In this document: one piece after another, positions 44,870 through 54,253 of the stretch
Position numbering within the stretch: the stretch's first letter is position 1
How the letters are laid out: the number at the start of each line of letters is the position of its first letter
Source of the DNA: Pedobacter lusitanus
Lineage (GTDB): Bacteria > Bacteroidota > Bacteroidia > Sphingobacteriales > Sphingobacteriaceae
Length of the DNA stretch: 64,000 nucleotides
Reading direction: 5' to 3'
Assembly: GCF_040026395.1 (NCBI RefSeq)
Contig: NZ_CP157278.1
Location: 1,054,001-1,118,000, forward strand
Translations under genes and position numbers: made by a program
Notes under the pieces: model-generated
What the model saw: only the letters and a program-made list of their open reading frames with translations
What the model was told of the DNA's origin: nothing
The model's database searches: none

Positions 44870-44944
44870 GTAAGAGATCGGAGTTGGTATAGGGTTGGTA
44901 TACCCAGGGGGTATACCAACCCTATACCAACTCCGATCTCTTAC
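44870..44944. repeat. 36-bp perfect inverted repeat with 3-nt loop
   Basis: Every position from 44870 to 44905 is complementary to 44944 back to 44909, leaving only AGG as the loop. Each arm contains two copies of TTGGTATA. There is no T run at either end and no flanking direct repeat. It is far longer than a normal terminator stem. It lies in the 395-bp gap between the response regulator and the M61 peptidase gene. It could be a REP/MITE-like palindrome, a strong bidirectional terminator or a protein-binding cruciform. Confidence 0.85.
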
Positions 44945-45115
44945 CTATCCGTAACATAAATTCCCGCCACTGGCCCGTACCGGAATTAGTTTACAGAAGT
45001 CCGCCAACCTTCTTACCTTGGGATAAACCTCAGGAAAAGCTATTGGAATTCGTTTTCGTTAACAGTATTTAACACTAAATAACATTGGATAAACAAAAAA
45101 ACGTCTTCCTGATTA

Positions 45116-45123
45116 TAGCTTTG
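45116..45123 (+). promoter_or_regulatory. Bacteroidota -7 element (TAGCTTTG) before the M61 peptidase gene
   Basis: TAGCTTTG fits TAnnTTTG and lies 75 bp before the ATG. A TTG at 45085-45087 is somewhat too far upstream for an ideal -33 element. Confidence 0.45.
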
Positions 45124-45198
45124 TAACTTAACCCGTTTAATTTACTCTTAGAGAAGAGGATTTATTAATCAGCACAGCAAATCATTCAAAGACAATCC

Positions 45199-47049
45199 AT
45201 GAAAAAGTACTTCATTCAATTTTTACTTCTGGTAACCGCTGGTTCAGCTTTTGCACAGAAAAACAGCCCGAATTATCAGTATAGTCTGAACTTAAATAAC
45301 GTTACCAATGATAAACTGCAGGTAACGCTGCTTACTCCCAAACTGAAAGGCAGTGAAACTGTTTTTCATCTGCCCAAAATGGTTCCGGGCACTTATGCGA
45401 TTGCTGATTATGGCCGTTATATCTCAGATCTTAAAGCTTTTGATCAGAAAGGAAACCAGTTAAAAACTGATAGAACGGATTCAAATTCCTGGAAAATTTC
45501 CGGTGCGGATCAACTGACAAAAATAACTTACCTGGTTGATGACAGCTGGGACAGTCCTGAAATTAAAGGGGAAGAAATTTTTCAGCCTGCAGGAACCAAT
45601 ATAGATAAGGATAAAGTATATGTGATTAATAACTTTGGTTTCTTTGGTTATTTTGATGGCCAGAAAAACATCCCTTTTGAAATTACGATCACCAAACCAG
45701 CTGAATTTTATGGTTCTACGTCATTGAAGGCAAATCATATCAACGCAACTACTGATCGTTATGCTGTTCCGGATTATTATAGCCTTGCAGATGCACCAAT
45801 GATGTATAATAAGCCTGATACTACGGTTTTGAATATCGGAGGTACAGAAGTCCTGATTTCTCTTTATTCTCCTAATCAAAAAGCGACTTCTGCAGTTATC
45901 GCTCAGGAACTCAAAAAAACACTGGAAGCTCAAAAAGAATATCTTGGAGGGAAATTACCTGTTGACAAGTATGCCTTTATTATAGCTTTAACAGATAACA
46001 CTCAAATCAAAAGTTATGGTGCTTTAGAGCATTCTTATTCATCTTTCTATTTTCTGCCCGAAGGATTTATTCCGAAAAAATTGGCAGAGACTATTAAGAA
46101 CACCGGGTCTCATGAATTTTTCCATATCGTAACGCCACTAAGCATCCACAGTCACGAAATCGGGGAATTTGACTATGATAAGCCCAAAATGTCTGAACAT
46201 TTATGGATGTATGAAGGCTTAACGGAATATGCTGCCCATCATATGCAGGTAAAGTACGGATTAATAGATTTCAATAAATATCTTGAAGTTCAGACTGATA
46301 AGCTAGACAATGCAATGCGCTATAATGATACGCTGGCTTTCACCAAAATGTCTAAAGGTGTTCTGGATACTTACGAAAGCCAGTACGGAAACGTTTACGC
46401 AAAGGGCGCATTAATCGGTCTTTGTCTTGACATCAAACTCAGACAATTATCCAACGGAAAATACGGAACGCAAAACCTGATGGCCGATCTGTCAAAAACC
46501 TACGGAAAAACAAAGTCATTTAATGATGATGAACTGTTTGCAACCATTACCAAACTGACTTACCCTGAAATCGGGGAATTCCTGAATACTTATGTTGCCG
46601 GAACAAAAAAACTGCCTTATAAAGAAATATTTGCAGCCATAGGTGTAGATTTTGAACCTGTTGTAACCGTTAAAAAAGCTGGTATGGGTAAAATGGGTAT
46701 GGGATTTAATGGCCAGAGATTATTTGTTGCAGATATCAAAGGAATGGATGATTTTGGCAGGAAAATGGGCTATCAGAAAGGTGATGAGCTGATCAGCATC
46801 AATGGAAAAAACATACCTGATGTCTCAGAAATACAACAGTTTCTGAATAATCTGCTTGAGAACATGAAAGAAGGTGACAAACTAACTGTCGTGGTTTCCA
46901 GAAAGGACAGCAATGGCAAAGCAACTGAAGTTACCTTAAGCCAGCCGGTTGAAGTTCATGAGGAGAAAAAATATAATGTGCTGAAAGAATTCCCGGTACA
47001 GTCAGATGAACAAAAAGCATTGAGAAAAGCTTGGTTAAATATTAATTAA
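45199..47049 (+). CDS. M61 family metallopeptidase with PDZ domain
   Basis: This 616-residue exported protein has a signal peptide ending SAFAQ. The M61 N-terminal domain reads LPKMVPGTYAIADYGRYISD. The zinc site is HEFFH (in GSHEFFHIVTPL) with the third ligand in MYEGLTEYAAHH. A C-terminal PDZ domain covers about 490-580 (GDELISINGKNIPDVSEIQ). M61 peptidases are glycyl aminopeptidase-like enzymes of the periplasm. It is monocistronic, followed by a strong terminator. Confidence 0.93.
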   Translation: MKKYFIQFLLLVTAGSAFAQKNSPNYQYSLNLNNVTNDKLQVTLLTPKLKGSETVFHLPKMVPGTYAIADYGRYISDLKAFDQKGNQLKTDRTDSNSWKISGADQLTKITYLVDDSWDSPEIKGEEIFQPAGTNIDKDKVYVINNFGFFGYFDGQKNIPFEITITKPAEFYGSTSLKANHINATTDRYAVPDYYSLADAPMMYNKPDTTVLNIGGTEVLISLYSPNQKATSAVIAQELKKTLEAQKEYLGGKLPVDKYAFIIALTDNTQIKSYGALEHSYSSFYFLPEGFIPKKLAETIKNTGSHEFFHIVTPLSIHSHEIGEFDYDKPKMSEHLWMYEGLTEYAAHHMQVKYGLIDFNKYLEVQTDKLDNAMRYNDTLAFTKMSKGVLDTYESQYGNVYAKGALIGLCLDIKLRQLSNGKYGTQNLMADLSKTYGKTKSFNDDELFATITKLTYPEIGEFLNTYVAGTKKLPYKEIFAAIGVDFEPVVTVKKAGMGKMGMGFNGQRLFVADIKGMDDFGRKMGYQKGDELISINGKNIPDVSEIQQFLNNLLENMKEGDKLTVVVSRKDSNGKATEVTLSQPVEVHEEKKYNVLKEFPVQSDEQKALRKAWLNIN

Positions 47050-47071
47050 TCCTGCTGGTTTACCAACAGAT

Positions 47072-47105
47072 AAACAGGCGGGTATCCTCAGATATCCGCT
47101 TGTTT
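47072..47105 (+). terminator. Terminator hairpin after the M61 peptidase gene
   Basis: A 15-bp stem (47072-47086 with 47091-47105, two G-U pairs, loop CTCA) starts with AAACA and ends with TGTTT, followed by GTTTATAAAAA. Confidence 0.75.
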
Positions 47106-47234
47106 GTTTATAAAAACATGCTGGTTATTTATCCTCCTTCAGAATATATATCATGATATTTAACTTTTTTTAACTATATGTTATAGAATAACCTATAAAA
47201 AAATATAACAACTTAGCCTTACAATAATCATGAT

Positions 47235-49718
47235 ATGAAGAAACTATTATTTTTATCTTATTTGCTGCTTACAGCAGGTGTGGTTTTCGGACAACAGTTT
47301 GTACTTAAAGGTATCACCACTGATAAACAGAAAGATATACTCCCCTTTACCAGTATCTATGTCCAGGGTACCAGCCAGGGTACTTCGGCCAATACCAACG
47401 GCGAGTTTCAGCTCAGACTTGAAAAAGGAAAATACACCTTGATTTTTAGGGCTGTAGGTTATATCCAGCTGACCAAAGAAGTAGAAATCAGTACAGACAC
47501 TTATTTGTCTGTAGTCATGCAGCCGGAAGTTTATCAGTTAAAAGATGTAACTATTAAAGCAGGTGCAGAAGATCCGGCTTATGAAATTATCAGAAATGCC
47601 ATCAGGACACGCAAGCAGCATTTAACGGCAGTAAAAGCTTATTCCTGTGATACCTATATCAAAGGCGTAACGAAACTCAAAAATGCACCAAAAAAAATCC
47701 TGGGCAGAAACATCCAGGATGATCTGAAAGATATAGGCCTGGATTCTGGTAAAAGAGGTATAATTTATCTTTCTGAATCAGTTTCCAGATTTAATTTCCA
47801 GCAACCTGGTCAAATCAATGAAGAAATGATTTCTTCGAAAGTGAGTGGCAGCAGTAATGGCTTCAGTTTTAATCAGGCTACCGATTTCATGATCAGTTTC
47901 TATAGAAACATCGTTGATATTAAAGAATTAAGCCGGGTTGGGTTTGTCTCTCCCATTGCTGATAATGCCATGCTTTTTTATCGCTATAAATTTATCGGTA
48001 CTTTCAGAGAGGGTAATGACTGGGTTAATAAAATACAGGTAATCCCGCGCCGCAAATACGATCAGATATTTAACGGGTATATCTATATCACTGATGATAG
48101 CTGGCGTATTCACAGCACCGACCTGACTATTACCAACAACTCGATGATAGAGGGTATTGATACCTTACGTATCAAACAACAATTTATCCCGGTTAAAAAT
48201 GACCAGTGGATGCTGGCCAGTCAGCGTTACGATTATTCAGGCGGCCTGCTGGGTTTCAAATTTATGGGAACTTATACAGGTGTGTTCAGCAATTATAATA
48301 CGGATCCGGCTTTCCCGCCAAAATTCTTTAGCAACCGGATTATGAAAGTAAATGCTGATGCCAATAAAAAAGATTCTGCTTACTGGGCCGGGATACGCCC
48401 GATGCTGCTCACACCCGAAGAAAGCAGGGACTATGTGAGAAAGGATAGTATCAAGCTGGTGCGGAATTCTGATAAATACCGGGATTCAATAGATAGAAAA
48501 GAGAACAGGTTTAAACCTTTAAAGGCGCTCATCACGGGTTATACCCACCAGAACACCAGAAATAAAGAATACTGGGGTATTAATGCACCGCTGTTTGGTA
48601 TTAATTATAATACTGTAGAGGGCTGGATTTACAATCCTAAACTGAGTTACAGAAAAACATTGAAAGACAGTACTTCTCTTGTATTTGAGCTTAATCCCCG
48701 CTATGGTTTTGAAAACAAAAAACTGACAGCAAATGCTGCCCTGGGATATCGCTACGATCCTAAACACAATGGAAATATCTCACTTTCCGGCGGAACAAGT
48801 TATGCCGATTTTAATAGTGAATATGGGGCAATACCTGCATTATTTAACACAATAAGCACATTATTTGCAAAAGACAACATCCTGAAATTGTATAAAAAAG
48901 ACTTTGTAAAGGTTTCTTCAGGTAGAGAACTTACCAATGGATTGTATCTTTCCGGAAATCTGGAATATGCCAACAGGACTCCCCTGCTCAATACTTCGTT
49001 CAGAACAGCCGGCAGTTTTCCGGATAAAGAATTTACAGCAAATAATCCTTATCCCATGGCTGGGAACGATTATGCCTTCAGCGCTAATAAAGCGCTTACT
49101 TTAGGCTTAACATTGAATATAACTTTTGCGCAAACTTATATTGAACGTCCGGATTTCAATATCAAACAAGGCTCTGCGTATCCTAAAATCCAGCTTAATT
49201 ACCGCAAGGGAATCAAAAACATACTCAATTCGGATGTTGACTTCGATTATATAGGAGCCCGTGTCTATGATTCCAATAAAAAACTGGGGATTCTGGGTGT
49301 TTTCAGATACAGTCTTGCAGCTGGTAAATTTATGAACAGAAATAGCATGTATTACATGGATTTCAAACATTTTGCCGGTAGCGATATCGTCATATACAGC
49401 CAGTTTACGGATGGCTTTATGATGCTCAGCCCTTATGAATTCAGCACCGGAAAAGAGTTTTTAGAGGCACATTTCGAACACAATTTCGGCGGACTCTTTC
49501 TCAGTAAAATCCCGCTGTTTAAAAAGTTGAAACTGGAGGAAGTAGCAGGAGTTAATTACCTGACTTCTGATGTGATTAAAAACTACACAGAGGTCTATTT
49601 TGGGGTTCAGCGCTTTGGATTAAGATTCAACGTGGTTAAGGCTTTTAATTATAATAACCATAGTATCAATGGCAATAAACAGCATAATATAGGATTCAGA
49701 GTTTCGGCAGCTTTCTGA
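47235..49718 (+). CDS. DUF5686 outer-membrane protein with CarboxypepD_reg domain
   Basis: This 827-residue protein has a signal peptide ending VVFGQ and an N-terminal carboxypeptidase regulatory-like domain (about 22-105, KGITTDKQKDILPFTSIYVQ). The DUF5686 body starts AEDPAYEIIRNAIRTRKQH. The C-terminal half is a predicted barrel ending HNIGFRVSAAF. The family is widespread in Bacteroidota, with no established function known to me. Alone in its transcription unit. Confidence 0.88.
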   Translation: MKKLLFLSYLLLTAGVVFGQQFVLKGITTDKQKDILPFTSIYVQGTSQGTSANTNGEFQLRLEKGKYTLIFRAVGYIQLTKEVEISTDTYLSVVMQPEVYQLKDVTIKAGAEDPAYEIIRNAIRTRKQHLTAVKAYSCDTYIKGVTKLKNAPKKILGRNIQDDLKDIGLDSGKRGIIYLSESVSRFNFQQPGQINEEMISSKVSGSSNGFSFNQATDFMISFYRNIVDIKELSRVGFVSPIADNAMLFYRYKFIGTFREGNDWVNKIQVIPRRKYDQIFNGYIYITDDSWRIHSTDLTITNNSMIEGIDTLRIKQQFIPVKNDQWMLASQRYDYSGGLLGFKFMGTYTGVFSNYNTDPAFPPKFFSNRIMKVNADANKKDSAYWAGIRPMLLTPEESRDYVRKDSIKLVRNSDKYRDSIDRKENRFKPLKALITGYTHQNTRNKEYWGINAPLFGINYNTVEGWIYNPKLSYRKTLKDSTSLVFELNPRYGFENKKLTANAALGYRYDPKHNGNISLSGGTSYADFNSEYGAIPALFNTISTLFAKDNILKLYKKDFVKVSSGRELTNGLYLSGNLEYANRTPLLNTSFRTAGSFPDKEFTANNPYPMAGNDYAFSANKALTLGLTLNITFAQTYIERPDFNIKQGSAYPKIQLNYRKGIKNILNSDVDFDYIGARVYDSNKKLGILGVFRYSLAAGKFMNRNSMYYMDFKHFAGSDIVIYSQFTDGFMMLSPYEFSTGKEFLEAHFEHNFGGLFLSKIPLFKKLKLEEVAGVNYLTSDVIKNYTEVYFGVQRFGLRFNVVKAFNYNNHSINGNKQHNIGFRVSAAF

Positions 49719-49769
49719 TTTAATGGAATGCGTGAGCGCTAGGTCTGTTCTTACGCATTCTGAAATCAG
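49715..49769. terminator. Bidirectional terminator-like hairpin across two convergent stop codons
   Basis: CTGATTT (49715-49721) pairs with AAATCAG (49763-49769), and GAATGCGT (49726-49733) pairs with ACGCATTC (49753-49760). The structure covers both stop codons and the last codons of the MBL hydrolase. The two genes are separated by a single base, so the terminator must lie in coding sequence. Confidence 0.6.
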
Positions 49770-50373
49770 CAAATAATGTTTTATCATCGATTTGAAAATA
49801 TAGATTATTTGTCATCAGAAAATCCAGATCCCTGCCTGGTGTATATCCAAATGAATGTCCCGGCCAGATCAGCATCTTTTTAGGGAAATACCGCTTAAAA
49901 AACTGTACGGAATCAAAAAGAGCACCTGCATCCTCTGCTTTGCAGGTGCCTACTCCTTCGATAAAAATAGTATCACCGGTAAAACAATGCGCGCCTATCT
50001 GATAACAGGTACTGCCTGCGGTATGACCGGGGGTGATTACCGGATTGATATGAAAATTACCGATAACCAGTTCTTCCAGGTGTCTGACAGCAACCAGATT
50101 TGAGCAGCTAAAATTATACTGCTCAATTTCAATGGCCGACATATAAACCGGAACATCATACGCAGCTGCAAAAACAGGTGCAAGATTGATATGGTCACGG
50201 TGTGAATGGGTTAAAAGAATCCCCTTTAATTCAATCTGATGATCAAGTAAAAAATTATTGATCAGCTCGTAGTCCCATGCAGGATCTACCAGAATACCCG
50301 ACTGCTGATCATAAATCAAATAACATTGATTCTTCATTTGTTCTTCTGAAACACGAAAAAGTTTCACTTCCAT
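49720..50373 (-). CDS. MBL-fold metallo-hydrolase (PksB/BaeB-like)
   Basis: This 217-residue protein has the metallo-beta-lactamase motifs: H-x-H-x-D-H at 56-61 (THSHRDHINL), His in TPGHTAGS, Asp in CFTGDTIF and a final His in IWPGHSFG. The glyoxalase-II-like layout and the WPGHSFGYTPG block are most like PksB/BaeB hydrolases, but many MBL hydrolases share it. It starts 9 bp after the ABC exporter gene, so the two are co-transcribed. The substrate is probably a thioester or lactone; this is inference. Confidence 0.85.
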   Translation of the reverse strand: MEVKLFRVSEEQMKNQCYLIYDQQSGILVDPAWDYELINNFLLDHQIELKGILLTHSHRDHINLAPVFAAAYDVPVYMSAIEIEQYNFSCSNLVAVRHLEELVIGNFHINPVITPGHTAGSTCYQIGAHCFTGDTIFIEGVGTCKAEDAGALFDSVQFFKRYFPKKMLIWPGHSFGYTPGRDLDFLMTNNLYFQIDDKTLFADFRMRKNRPSAHAFH

Positions 50374-50382
50374 ATGCTACAC

Positions 50383-52152
50383 TTAATTGGTGAATTGCAT
50401 CTCACTAAGATTTCTGTATAATCCTCCATCTACACCTATCAGTTCCACGTGAGTTCCCTCTTCTACTATCTGTCCTTTATCCAGCACGATAATTTTATCA
50501 GCCTGTCTTACTGTAGCCAGACGGTGAGCGATTACAATAGAGGTACGGCCTTCCATTAGCTTATCCAGTGCATCCTGAACAAGTCTTTCTGATTCTGAAT
50601 CCAGAGCCGACGTAGCTTCATCCAAAATCAGAATACGCGGAGCTTTAAGCACAGCCCTGGCAATAGCAATCCTTTGTCTTTGTCCGCCGGAAAGTTGTAT
50701 ACCCCGTTCTCCGACTATAGTTTCAAGCCCTTTTGGAAATCTTTGAATAAATTCCCAGGCATTGGCTTTTTCTGCTGCTGCAATAATGTCCTCTCTGGAG
50801 GCTCCTTTTCTACCATAACCAATGTTTTCACCGATAGTGCCTCCGAAAAGGAAAACGTCCTGCGGAACCACAGCTATCTGAGCTCTCAGTTCTGATAAAG
50901 GGATACTTCCGCTGTCTCTTCCGTCAAATAGTATTCCTCCTTTTGATGGATTATACAATTTCAGCAATAAAGATACTATAGTACTTTTACCAGCACCACT
51001 TGAACCAACAATAGCCACTTTCTGATTTGAAAAAGCTTCAAACGAAACTCCCTGCAATACATTAATGTCTTCTCTGGTCGGATAATGAAAATGGATGTTA
51101 TTGAAACTGATTTTTCCATGAAGCAGATTTTCCGGCGCTATGGTTTTGAAATCAGTTAGTGGTTCTACCGGTTCTTCCAGTAATTCAAAAAGATGAGCAG
51201 TAGCTCCTATACTCTTCTGTAAAGCAGTATAAGCCTCCGCCAGTCCCGAAATAGAGGTAGCAATAAAGATAGAATATAACAGGAAAGAAATAAGTTCTCC
51301 TGAAGCTACGCCTGTAGTTACACCCCGCCAGATGACTGCGACAAGCGTACCAAACATCCCCACAATAACAAATGAGTTGAATAAGCCTTTATATTTACCA
51401 CCCTTCATGCCTAACCTGGCCATTTCTGCGGTATGCTCCCGGTAACGACCTATCTCGAAAAATTCACTGACAAAGGCTTTCACACTAAAAATTCCCTGAA
51501 GTGTCTCTTCTACGACAGTATTTGAAGCAGCTACTTTATCCTGTACCTGCATTGCATATTTATTCAGGAACCTGCCAAATAATTCGCCTATGACTACCAT
51601 CACAGGTAATAAAAGCAACATGAAAATAGTCAGTTCCCAGGAAGTAATCATTAGTAAAACCAAACCACCGACTACAAGAACCAGTAATCTGATGATCTCG
51701 GCCAGAGTGGTGTTAAATATTTCCTGAAGCAGGGTAATATCAGCCGAAATTCTGCTGCTCAGTTCTCCTACTCTTTTATGAAGAAATACGCTCATTGGCA
51801 TTTTAATCAGATGGCTATAAACCTTTTGACGTAATGCAGCCAGTGTTTTTTCTGTAACATTGACAAATAATACTACCCTGAAAAAAGAAAATATGGCCTG
51901 TACAACCAGGATAGTTACCAGTAGCCAGCCTATGTAGGTGGTTTTTCCTGAATCGATTCCCTGTTTTCCACCATCAATTAATTGTCCTAGTAGTTTTGGC
52001 AGTGCCAGACTGGATACACTTGCCATCATCAGCAGTAAAAGTCCGAGCGTAAATTCCAGCCAGTAAGGTCTGGCATAATTAAATAAACGATATAATGGCT
52101 TAAGAGAGTTACTCTTTGTGTTTTTAACTTTAACAGATGTTGCTTGTGGCAT
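50383..52152 (-). CDS. ABC exporter half-transporter (permease-ATPase fusion)
   Basis: This 589-residue protein has six transmembrane helices in about 20-320. The ATPase domain carries Walker A GSSGAGKST, the Q-loop PQDVFLFGG, signature LSGGQRQRIAIARAVL, Walker B ILILDEATSALD and the H-loop AHRLATV. It is an MsbA-like homodimeric exporter of lipids, peptides or drugs. It lies downstream of the sbnB-like gene with a gap of 102 bp and upstream of the MBL hydrolase. Whether it exports a product related to diaminopropionate is unknown. Confidence 0.92.
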   Translation of the reverse strand: MPQATSVKVKNTKSNSLKPLYRLFNYARPYWLEFTLGLLLLMMASVSSLALPKLLGQLIDGGKQGIDSGKTTYIGWLLVTILVVQAIFSFFRVVLFVNVTEKTLAALRQKVYSHLIKMPMSVFLHKRVGELSSRISADITLLQEIFNTTLAEIIRLLVLVVGGLVLLMITSWELTIFMLLLLPVMVVIGELFGRFLNKYAMQVQDKVAASNTVVEETLQGIFSVKAFVSEFFEIGRYREHTAEMARLGMKGGKYKGLFNSFVIVGMFGTLVAVIWRGVTTGVASGELISFLLYSIFIATSISGLAEAYTALQKSIGATAHLFELLEEPVEPLTDFKTIAPENLLHGKISFNNIHFHYPTREDINVLQGVSFEAFSNQKVAIVGSSGAGKSTIVSLLLKLYNPSKGGILFDGRDSGSIPLSELRAQIAVVPQDVFLFGGTIGENIGYGRKGASREDIIAAAEKANAWEFIQRFPKGLETIVGERGIQLSGGQRQRIAIARAVLKAPRILILDEATSALDSESERLVQDALDKLMEGRTSIVIAHRLATVRQADKIIVLDKGQIVEEGTHVELIGVDGGLYRNLSEMQFTN

Positions 52153-52254
52153 TTGAGGAATAGATAGATAAAAGACGTTAAAATAAATAGTTCTGCTGTT
52201 AAAAATTATCCACGATACATCAAATATGTACCGTGGACAACAGTTTTACTATTA

Positions 52255-53226
52255 TTAATCAGGTAATGGGAAACCCATATTTTTATTCAGTGCTTCACGG
52301 TAATAATATCCGCCCACTGCAATATCGAAAATTGCCATTCCCATTGGGTTAAACATGACAACATCTGAAGTTTCCCTTTTATCCAGGATACCTTTATTTA
52401 CAATTTCTGCAATTGAATAGGTATCACTTTCCAAAAGACCTTTTTGCAAATGCATATTTTCAATATCTGTATTTTGTCTGCAGACTTCTTCCCAGTTGTC
52501 TACAACTACAATATCCATGAAGTCCTTCATATCTACTGTATAATCTCTCAGAGAAACATTCAGCTGTAATGAGCCTTTTTTAGGTGATATATTGATATAA
52601 GGTGCATCAGACACTGTGCAGGTTATAAATATATCAGCATCCTGATAACTTTCTTCCCAGCCAGACACGATGATCACTTTGTCTGCGATGTCATGATCGA
52701 TAGCTGATTTATCAATTCGGTTAAGGTCATTGATTAACACTTTCTCAATGTCATTCCCTAAAATTGAAGTGATCATTCTCAGGTGCATCTGTCCGATAGG
52801 ACCGAAACCATTAATTCCAACAACCAGTTTCCTGTCGGTATTCCGTTCTTTTATAAATTCCTGAACCATTAAACCTGATACAGCTGCCGTTCTGATCGCA
52901 CTGATTGTAGCTGTGTTAATTATACAGCGTGGTATTCCTGAATCATGCTCGTTCAGAATAGTAACAGAATTTGCCCTTAGTTTATCTTTATAAATATTAT
53001 CAGGAAAACTGGCAATCCATTTTATTCCTGCCCATGGATTTTCTCCTCCAATATATGCAGGCATAGCAATAATTCTGTTTTTAGGATCTCCGAATCTTAA
53101 ATAAGGCTTAATTGGCTGTGAATAATCGTTGGCATGAAGTTGCACAACGGCGTCTTTAATTACTGCAGTTAATTGTTCCCAATTAAACCCGATTTCTTTA
53201 ATAGTATTGGCATTCAGATATAACAT
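52255..53226 (-). CDS. sbnB: SbnB-like 2,3-diaminopropionate biosynthesis dehydrogenase
   Basis: This 323-residue member of the ornithine cyclodeaminase/mu-crystallin family has the SbnB pattern: RIIAMPAYIGGENPWAGIKW, IASFPDNIYKDKLRANSVTI, ISAIRTAAVSG, and the NAD site VVGINGFGPIGQMHLRM. SbnB oxidises N-(1-amino-1-carboxy-2-ethyl)-glutamate to 2-oxoglutarate and L-2,3-diaminopropionate. Its start is 17 bp after the sbnA-like stop, which strengthens the assignment. Confidence 0.83.
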   Translation of the reverse strand: MLYLNANTIKEIGFNWEQLTAVIKDAVVQLHANDYSQPIKPYLRFGDPKNRIIAMPAYIGGENPWAGIKWIASFPDNIYKDKLRANSVTILNEHDSGIPRCIINTATISAIRTAAVSGLMVQEFIKERNTDRKLVVGINGFGPIGQMHLRMITSILGNDIEKVLINDLNRIDKSAIDHDIADKVIIVSGWEESYQDADIFITCTVSDAPYINISPKKGSLQLNVSLRDYTVDMKDFMDIVVVDNWEEVCRQNTDIENMHLQKGLLESDTYSIAEIVNKGILDKRETSDVVMFNPMGMAIFDIAVGGYYYREALNKNMGFPLPD

Positions 53227-53243
53227 GATTTTGAGTTTACAGC

Positions 53244-54218
53244 TTAAAAATTAATGGAAAGGACTTCTTCATTTAACTTTGCAGCTAATTGAGTGCCCCA
53301 TTCCTGATTATAAATGGTGTCTAAATAAGTATGTCCCTTATCCGGGAAAATCAGCAGAGAGTTAGCTTTGGTATCCAGGTCATTGAATCTGAAATAGTTT
53401 TTAGCAGCAAGATAAACGGCACCTGATGAAGCTCCGGCAAAAATTGCCTGTTCATTAAGCAACTCTGAACAGCCTCTGATAATGCTCATTTGAGAAACAA
53501 TAACCACATCATCAATAATAGCATTTTCCATAATCGGAGGAACCTGACTGGCACCTATTCCCGAAATATAACGCTTAACCGGCTTATCGCTAAAAATGAC
53601 TGATCCTTCGACATCTACACCTACAATCTTTATTTCCGGTCTTCTTCTTTTAATAAAATCTGAAATCCCGGTAATAGCACCACTTGAGCTTACAGCAATA
53701 AAAATATAGTCCAGATGATCAAAAGAGGAAACAATTTCTTCTCCCAAACCATAATAACCTTTATAATTATTCGGATCTCCGTACTGATCTGCGATAAATG
53801 AGTCAGGTGTCTGCTCATGTAAGGCATTGACAACATTAATCCTGGTTAACAGATATCCTCCGGTATGATCTCTTTCTGTGACCTTCACCACTTTATAAGC
53901 CATCAGATTTAACAATGTTTCGTAGGAAGAATTGATATTCGGATCGATTACAGGAATAAATCTCAATCTCAACCTCTTGCAGATAGAGGCTACGGCAATA
54001 GCAAGATTACCAGAGCTGGAAGCTATAATTGTGGTATTCTCTGAAATTTTCCCCGATTTGATACCGTTGTAGATAATACTGTATGCTGCTCTGTCCTTCG
54101 AGCTGCCCGAGAAGTTATTGTATTCTAACTTCGCATAAAGATTGGCATCGTTATTTTTCAGTTCAATAAGTGGCGTTTTGCCTATAAAGGCTGCCAGCTT
54201 TTCTAGTTCTTTTAACAT
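53244..54218 (-). CDS. sbnA: SbnA-like PLP enzyme (cysteine synthase fold)
   Basis: This 324-residue protein has the PLP lysine in FSGSSKDRAA, a phosphate-binding SSSGNLA, and the SbnA-type C-terminal block FPDKGHTYLDTIYN. SbnA condenses O-phosphoserine with glutamate, giving the intermediate for SbnB. The pair sbnA-sbnB is diagnostic of L-2,3-diaminopropionate synthesis, a building block of siderophores and peptide antibiotics. No NRPS or siderophore synthetase is present in the window. The gene begins 35 bp after the membrane-tethered sigma gene. Confidence 0.83.
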   Translation of the reverse strand: MLKELEKLAAFIGKTPLIELKNNDANLYAKLEYNNFSGSSKDRAAYSIIYNGIKSGKISENTTIIASSSGNLAIAVASICKRLRLRFIPVIDPNINSSYETLLNLMAYKVVKVTERDHTGGYLLTRINVVNALHEQTPDSFIADQYGDPNNYKGYYGLGEEIVSSFDHLDYIFIAVSSSGAITGISDFIKRRRPEIKIVGVDVEGSVIFSDKPVKRYISGIGASQVPPIMENAIIDDVVIVSQMSIIRGCSELLNEQAIFAGASSGAVYLAAKNYFRFNDLDTKANSLLIFPDKGHTYLDTIYNQEWGTQLAAKLNEEVLSINF

Positions 54219-54253
54219 AGGTATATAAGTCTAAAGATGAGAGATGGAATAAT

